From the NCBI RefSeq assembly GCF_020883495.1, contig NZ_CP086610.1, positions 973,501-1,037,500 on the forward strand: DNA of 64,000 nt, written 5' to 3'. The position numbers and the translations under genes were made by a program. Under the pieces are notes generated by a model, which was not told the origin of the DNA, did not search any database, and saw only the letters and a program-made list of their open reading frames with translations. The DNA is from Shinella zoogloeoides. Its GTDB lineage: Bacteria; Pseudomonadota; Alphaproteobacteria; Rhizobiales; Rhizobiaceae. Shown piece after piece: positions 61,187 through 64,000 of the stretch (within the stretch, counting starts at the first letter, position 1; each line of letters opens with the position of its first letter).

Positions 61187-61617
61187 GCCGAAATCCCCAT
61201 CCGCTCGGCCTCGAGGCGGGCGATGCATTCGCGCACGCTGTCGGGGGCGGGCAGCTTTGCGATTTCCTCGGCCGTGTACCAGCCGACGCTCGCCGCATCG
61301 TCGGCGGCGACGGCGACGGCATCGCGGTCGGCCTTCACCTTGAAGACGGAGAGGAAGAAGGAGGGGCTGCCGGGGCCGTCCTCGCGACCGGGCAGGTCGT
61401 AGGTCGCGAAAAGCAGCGGCTTTTCGGCCTTTATGCCGGTTTCCTCGAAAAGTTCGCGCAGCGCCGTCTCGGCTGGCGTCTCGCCTTCTTCGCCGCGCCC
61501 GCCGGGAAAGGCATACATCGCGTCCGACGGCGGCTTGGTGCGCAGCACGAGCAGGTAGCGCCCGTCGCGCTCGATGATGGCGGAGGAGGCGGGCTGGGGC
61601 TTCTTGGATTTCTTCAT
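61183..61617 (-). CDS. NUDIX hydrolase
   Basis: 144 residues. A complete Nudix box is visible: GGRGEEGETPAETALRELFEETGI (G-x5-E-x7-REUxEExGU). It hydrolyses nucleoside diphosphate derivatives; the substrate is not evident. The first few residues (KKSKKPQPASS) are basic. It overlaps the TIGR02301 gene by 4 bp and is divergent from the SRAP gene. Confidence 0.88.
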   Translation of the reverse strand: MKKSKKPQPASSAIIERDGRYLLVLRTKPPSDAMYAFPGGRGEEGETPAETALRELFEETGIKAEKPLLFATYDLPGREDGPGSPSFFLSVFKVKADRDAVAVAADDAASVGWYTAEEIAKLPAPDSVRECIARLEAERMGISA

Positions 61618-61677
61618 CGCTGTCCGGTTCGGTTGCGCTTCATTGACCCCTTATAGGCAAAGTGCGATGACGACGCC

Positions 61678-62454
61678 ATGTGTGGACGATTTGCATTGCT
61701 GGCCGGCACGGACCTCGCCGAAGCCTATTTCGATCTCGCCGAACTGGATGACCTGCCCGCGCGCTACAACATCGCGCCCACGCAGCCGATCCTCATCGTC
61801 GTCGCCGGCGAAAGGCAGGCCCCGGGCAGCAACCTGCCGGAACGCCGGGCGATGCTGGTGCGCTGGGGCTTCATGCCCGGTTGGGTGAAGGACCCGCGCG
61901 AATTCCCGCTGCTGATCAACGCCCGCTCCGAAACGGCCATCGGCAAGGCCTCGTTCAAGGCCGCCATGCGCCATCGCCGCATCCTCGTGCCGGCCTCCGG
62001 CTTCTTCGAATGGCGGCGGCCGGAGGAGAAGGGCGCGAAGGCGCAGGCCTATTTCATCCGCCCGAAGCAGGGCGAGATCGTCGCCTTCGCCGGCCTCATG
62101 GAGACATGGTCCTCGGCGGACGGTTCGGAGGTCGATACTGGCGCGATCCTGACGACGGCGGCCAACAACGACATTGCCCGCATCCACGACCGCATGCCGG
62201 TCGTCATCCGCCAGGAGGATTTTGCGCGCTGGCTCGACTGCAAGACGCAGGAGCCGCGCGACGTGACGGACCTCATGAAGCCCATCGACGACGGCTTCTT
62301 CGAGGCGATTCCGGTGTCCGACAAGGTCAACAAGGTCGCCAATATGGGGCCGGACATTCTGGAGCCGGTGGAAGAGCGCATCGAGGATGCGCCGCCGAAA
62401 AAGAACAAGGGCGCAGAAGCGCCCCCATCTTCGGATCAGCTTTCGCTCTTTTGA
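61678..62454 (+). CDS. SOS response-associated peptidase (SRAP/YedK)
   Basis: 258 residues. Cys2 directly after the start Met (MCGRF) is the residue that covalently traps abasic-site DNA. LLINARSE, ASGFFEW and IHDRMPV supply the other conserved Asn, Glu and His. SRAP proteins protect abasic sites in single-stranded DNA. The C-terminal 30 residues are Lys/Pro-rich, as in other family members. The start is fixed by Cys2. Confidence 0.93.
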   Translation: MCGRFALLAGTDLAEAYFDLAELDDLPARYNIAPTQPILIVVAGERQAPGSNLPERRAMLVRWGFMPGWVKDPREFPLLINARSETAIGKASFKAAMRHRRILVPASGFFEWRRPEEKGAKAQAYFIRPKQGEIVAFAGLMETWSSADGSEVDTGAILTTAANNDIARIHDRMPVVIRQEDFARWLDCKTQEPRDVTDLMKPIDDGFFEAIPVSDKVNKVANMGPDILEPVEERIEDAPPKKNKGAEAPPSSDQLSLF

Positions 62455-62458
62455 ACTC

Positions 62459-62641
62459 TCAATCGTAAAGCGACTGGAGCACGGCCGGCAGGTCGCGCTC
62501 GCGGCGCGGATCGGCCGCCTTCTGCTCCGGCTTGCACTGCATGGCCGCGACGACGGCGCGCAGGCCGAGCGGCTTGTAGCGTTCCTGCAGGTTCTCGTTG
62601 GCGGCGACAGGCTGCGCCGGCTTCTTCATTGCAATCGACAT
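62459..62641 (-). CDS. Small hypothetical protein (60 aa)
   Basis: A 60-residue frame with AGGAG 5 nt before its ATG: MSIAMKKPAQPVAANENLQE, then RYKPLGLRAVVAAMQCKPEQK and an Asp-rich end (RERDLPAVLQSLYD). It looks like a conserved rhizobial microprotein but no family is recognised. Convergent with the SRAP gene, 4 bp apart. Confidence 0.6.
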   Translation of the reverse strand: MSIAMKKPAQPVAANENLQERYKPLGLRAVVAAMQCKPEQKAADPRRERDLPAVLQSLYD

Positions 62642-63083
62642 TTCACTCTCCTGAAGTTCGGTTCATCAGGCAGCCCCGTACGATTCCCCCGGTTGCTACC
62701 CCCATGACCCATGCATGTACCGGCCTCTTTCGGCCAAATTCTGCTCAAATTTTGATCGCTCTGCGGCGAAGCGTCGAAATCCCCCGTCTTGCGATCAACA
62801 ATTGTGAGCGGCGGACATATCGCACGGCGCTCCGGCGCATGGCTGTCTCCCCGGTAACAGCTTGGGACAGAAGGCCGAACGGGCAGGAAATTCGCCGGCC
62901 GGCCTTCACGCCCGCTTGACCGCAGGCCCGCGCGGCGCGATAAAGCAGGCCATGAAAACGGTACTCTGCATTCGCCGGAGCATTATTCGCTAGCGCACGC
63001 GCTGGCCCGGCCGTTTTCGTCCCCCAAAATCCCCGGATGACAACGACCCGGCCAGCCGGGCGCACGCATTTTGGGAGATTCCT
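62642..63083. other. Gap before cysS
   Basis: 442 bp. Frames here have poor codon bias. Direct repeats, a T-box-like structure and tRNA genes were not seen. A promoter for cysS is expected. Confidence 0.4.
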
Positions 63084-64000
63084 ATGGCCGAAAAGCCGGT
63101 CCTGACGCTGTACAACACGCTCACGCGCTCGAAGGAGCCCTTCGCTCCCATCGATCCCGACAACGTGCGCATGTATGTCTGCGGCCCGACGGTCTACGAC
63201 TTCGCCCATATCGGCAATGCGCGGCCGGTCATCGTCTTCGACGTGCTGTTCCGCCTGCTGCGCCATATCTACGGCGAAAGCCACGTCATCTATGCCCGCA
63301 ACATCACGGACGTCGACGACAAGATCAACGCCCGGGCGCTGCGCGATTTCGGCGGCGAAATTGCGAGCGGCGCGCTCTCGCTCAACGAGGCGATCCGCCG
63401 CGTGACGGAGAAGACGGCGAACCAGTTCCACGCCGATATCGAGGCGCTCGGCGCCATGCAGCCGACGCATGAGCCGCGCGCCACCGAGTTCGTCCAGCCG
63501 CGCGCCGACGGCAAGGTGGACATGATTACCCTGATCGAGCGCCTGATCGAGCGCGGCCATGCCTATCAGGCCGGTGGCGAGGTGCTGTTCGACACCCATT
63601 CGATGGCCGATTACGGCGACCTGTCCAAGCGCAATCTCGATGAGCAGCAGGCCGGCGCCCGCGTCGCCGTCGATGCGCACAAGAAGAACCCGGGCGACTT
63701 CGTGCTCTGGAAGCTTTCCTCGCCGGAAGAGCCGGGCTGGGACAGCCCGTGGGGCCGCGGCCGCCCCGGCTGGCATATCGAGTGCTCGGCCATGTCCGCC
63801 GCCTATCTCGGCGAGGTCTTCGACATCCATGGCGGCGGGCTGGACCTGATCTTCCCGCACCATGAGAACGAGATCGCCCAGTCGCGCTGCGCGCACGGCA
63901 CCAAGGTCATGTCGAATGTCTGGATGCACAACGGCTTCCTGCAGGTCGAAGGCCGCAAGATGTCGAAATCCGAGGGCAATTTCTACACGATCACCGAGCT
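63084..64000 (+). CDS. cysS: Cysteinyl-tRNA synthetase (3' end outside window)
   Basis: 305 codons are visible. CysS charges tRNA-Cys. Seen: [12 protein letters not shown], the zinc-binding Cys of [19 protein letters not shown] with the HIGN class I signature, [24 protein letters not shown] (second zinc Cys), [23 protein letters not shown], and KMSKSEGN near the cut. GGGAG precedes the ATG. The anticodon-binding C-terminus is beyond the window. Confidence 0.96.
   Translation, partial: MAEKPVLTLYNTLTRSKEPFAPIDPDNVRMYVCGPTVYDFAHIGNARPVIVFDVLFRLLRHIYGESHVIYARNITDVDDKINARALRDFGGEIASGALSLNEAIRRVTEKTANQFHADIEALGAMQPTHEPRATEFVQPRADGKVDMITLIERLIERGHAYQAGGEVLFDTHSMADYGDLSKRNLDEQQAGARVAVDAHKKNPGDFVLWKLSSPEEPGWDSPWGRGRPGWHIECSAMSAAYLGEVFDIHGGGLDLIFPHHENEIAQSRCAHGTKVMSNVWMHNGFLQVEGRKMSKSEGNFYTITE

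Noticed and set aside
62642..63083. Regulatory RNA or T-box before cysS
   Set aside because: No T-box-like structure was seen, and T-boxes are not expected in alphaproteobacteria.
1..64000. CRISPR array, insertion sequence, prophage or restriction system
   Set aside because: No regularly spaced repeats, transposase, phage structural or methylase/nuclease gene sets were seen.

Overview
The window looks like chromosomal DNA from a Rhizobiaceae-type alphaproteobacterium (Rhizobium, Shinella or Ensifer-like). The basis is high GC with strong third-position bias, the rhizobial iolR-iolC-iolD-iolE-iolB order, RopA/Omp2-family porins, the rpoZ-rsh-acpS-lepB-rnc-era cluster, a NadQ-regulated nadABC locus, a DUF3563 microprotein and rhizobial intergenic palindromes. 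Both ends cut genes: an aminotransferase on the left and cysS on the right.

Layout. 1-4.5 kb: aminotransferase (partial), two PilZ-like proteins, glutaryl-CoA dehydrogenase and a PHB-depolymerase-like esterase. 4.5-11 kb: the myo-inositol catabolic operon iolR>iolC>iolD>iolE>iolB on the minus strand, with three candidate IolR operators. 11.2-15.4 kb: a 1112-residue secreted caspase/SEL1 protein with a tandem internal duplication, a flavodoxin-fold oxidoreductase and tRNA-Ser(GCT). 15.7-19.8 kb: a lone tyrosine recombinase beside a 1203-bp inverted repeat. Each arm of the repeat is a complete copy of the same porin gene, and the two copies diverge from a 666-bp unique segment. 19.9-27.4 kb: hydrolase, lytic transglycosylase, dapA-smpB, small hypotheticals, a GNAT enzyme, a NYN protein and rpoZ. 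27.5-33.7 kb: rsh, a DUF3563 microprotein, and DUF2062-acpS-lepB-rnc-era, much of it translationally coupled.

33.7-42.5 kb: a polyamine-type periplasmic binding protein overlapping a membrane GGDEF/EAL protein (resembling NspS-MbaA), tex, a class A beta-lactamase, an ArsR/SRPBCC pair and an L,D-transpeptidase. 42.6-51.7 kb: recO-thioesterase, a DUF2339 membrane protein, HD and MOSC proteins, a VapBC toxin-antitoxin pair, CorA and an MFS transporter. 51.8-58.8 kb: nadA-nadB-nadC with a candidate NadQ operator, facing a minus-strand operon of ygfZ, an HD hydrolase, a tyrosine-phosphatase-like protein and nadQ. The two meet at a 145-bp hairpin. 59-64 kb: nucleotidyltransferase-like protein, small hypotheticals, NUDIX, SRAP and the start of cysS.

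The most unusual items are the porin inverted repeat with two different promoter regions and an adjacent recombinase, the binding-protein/c-di-GMP enzyme pair, the duplicated caspase-SEL1 protein, and the nad and iol operator sets. No CRISPR array, insertion sequence, prophage or complete integrative element is visible. No database or alignment search was possible; family calls rest on motifs, length and gene order.
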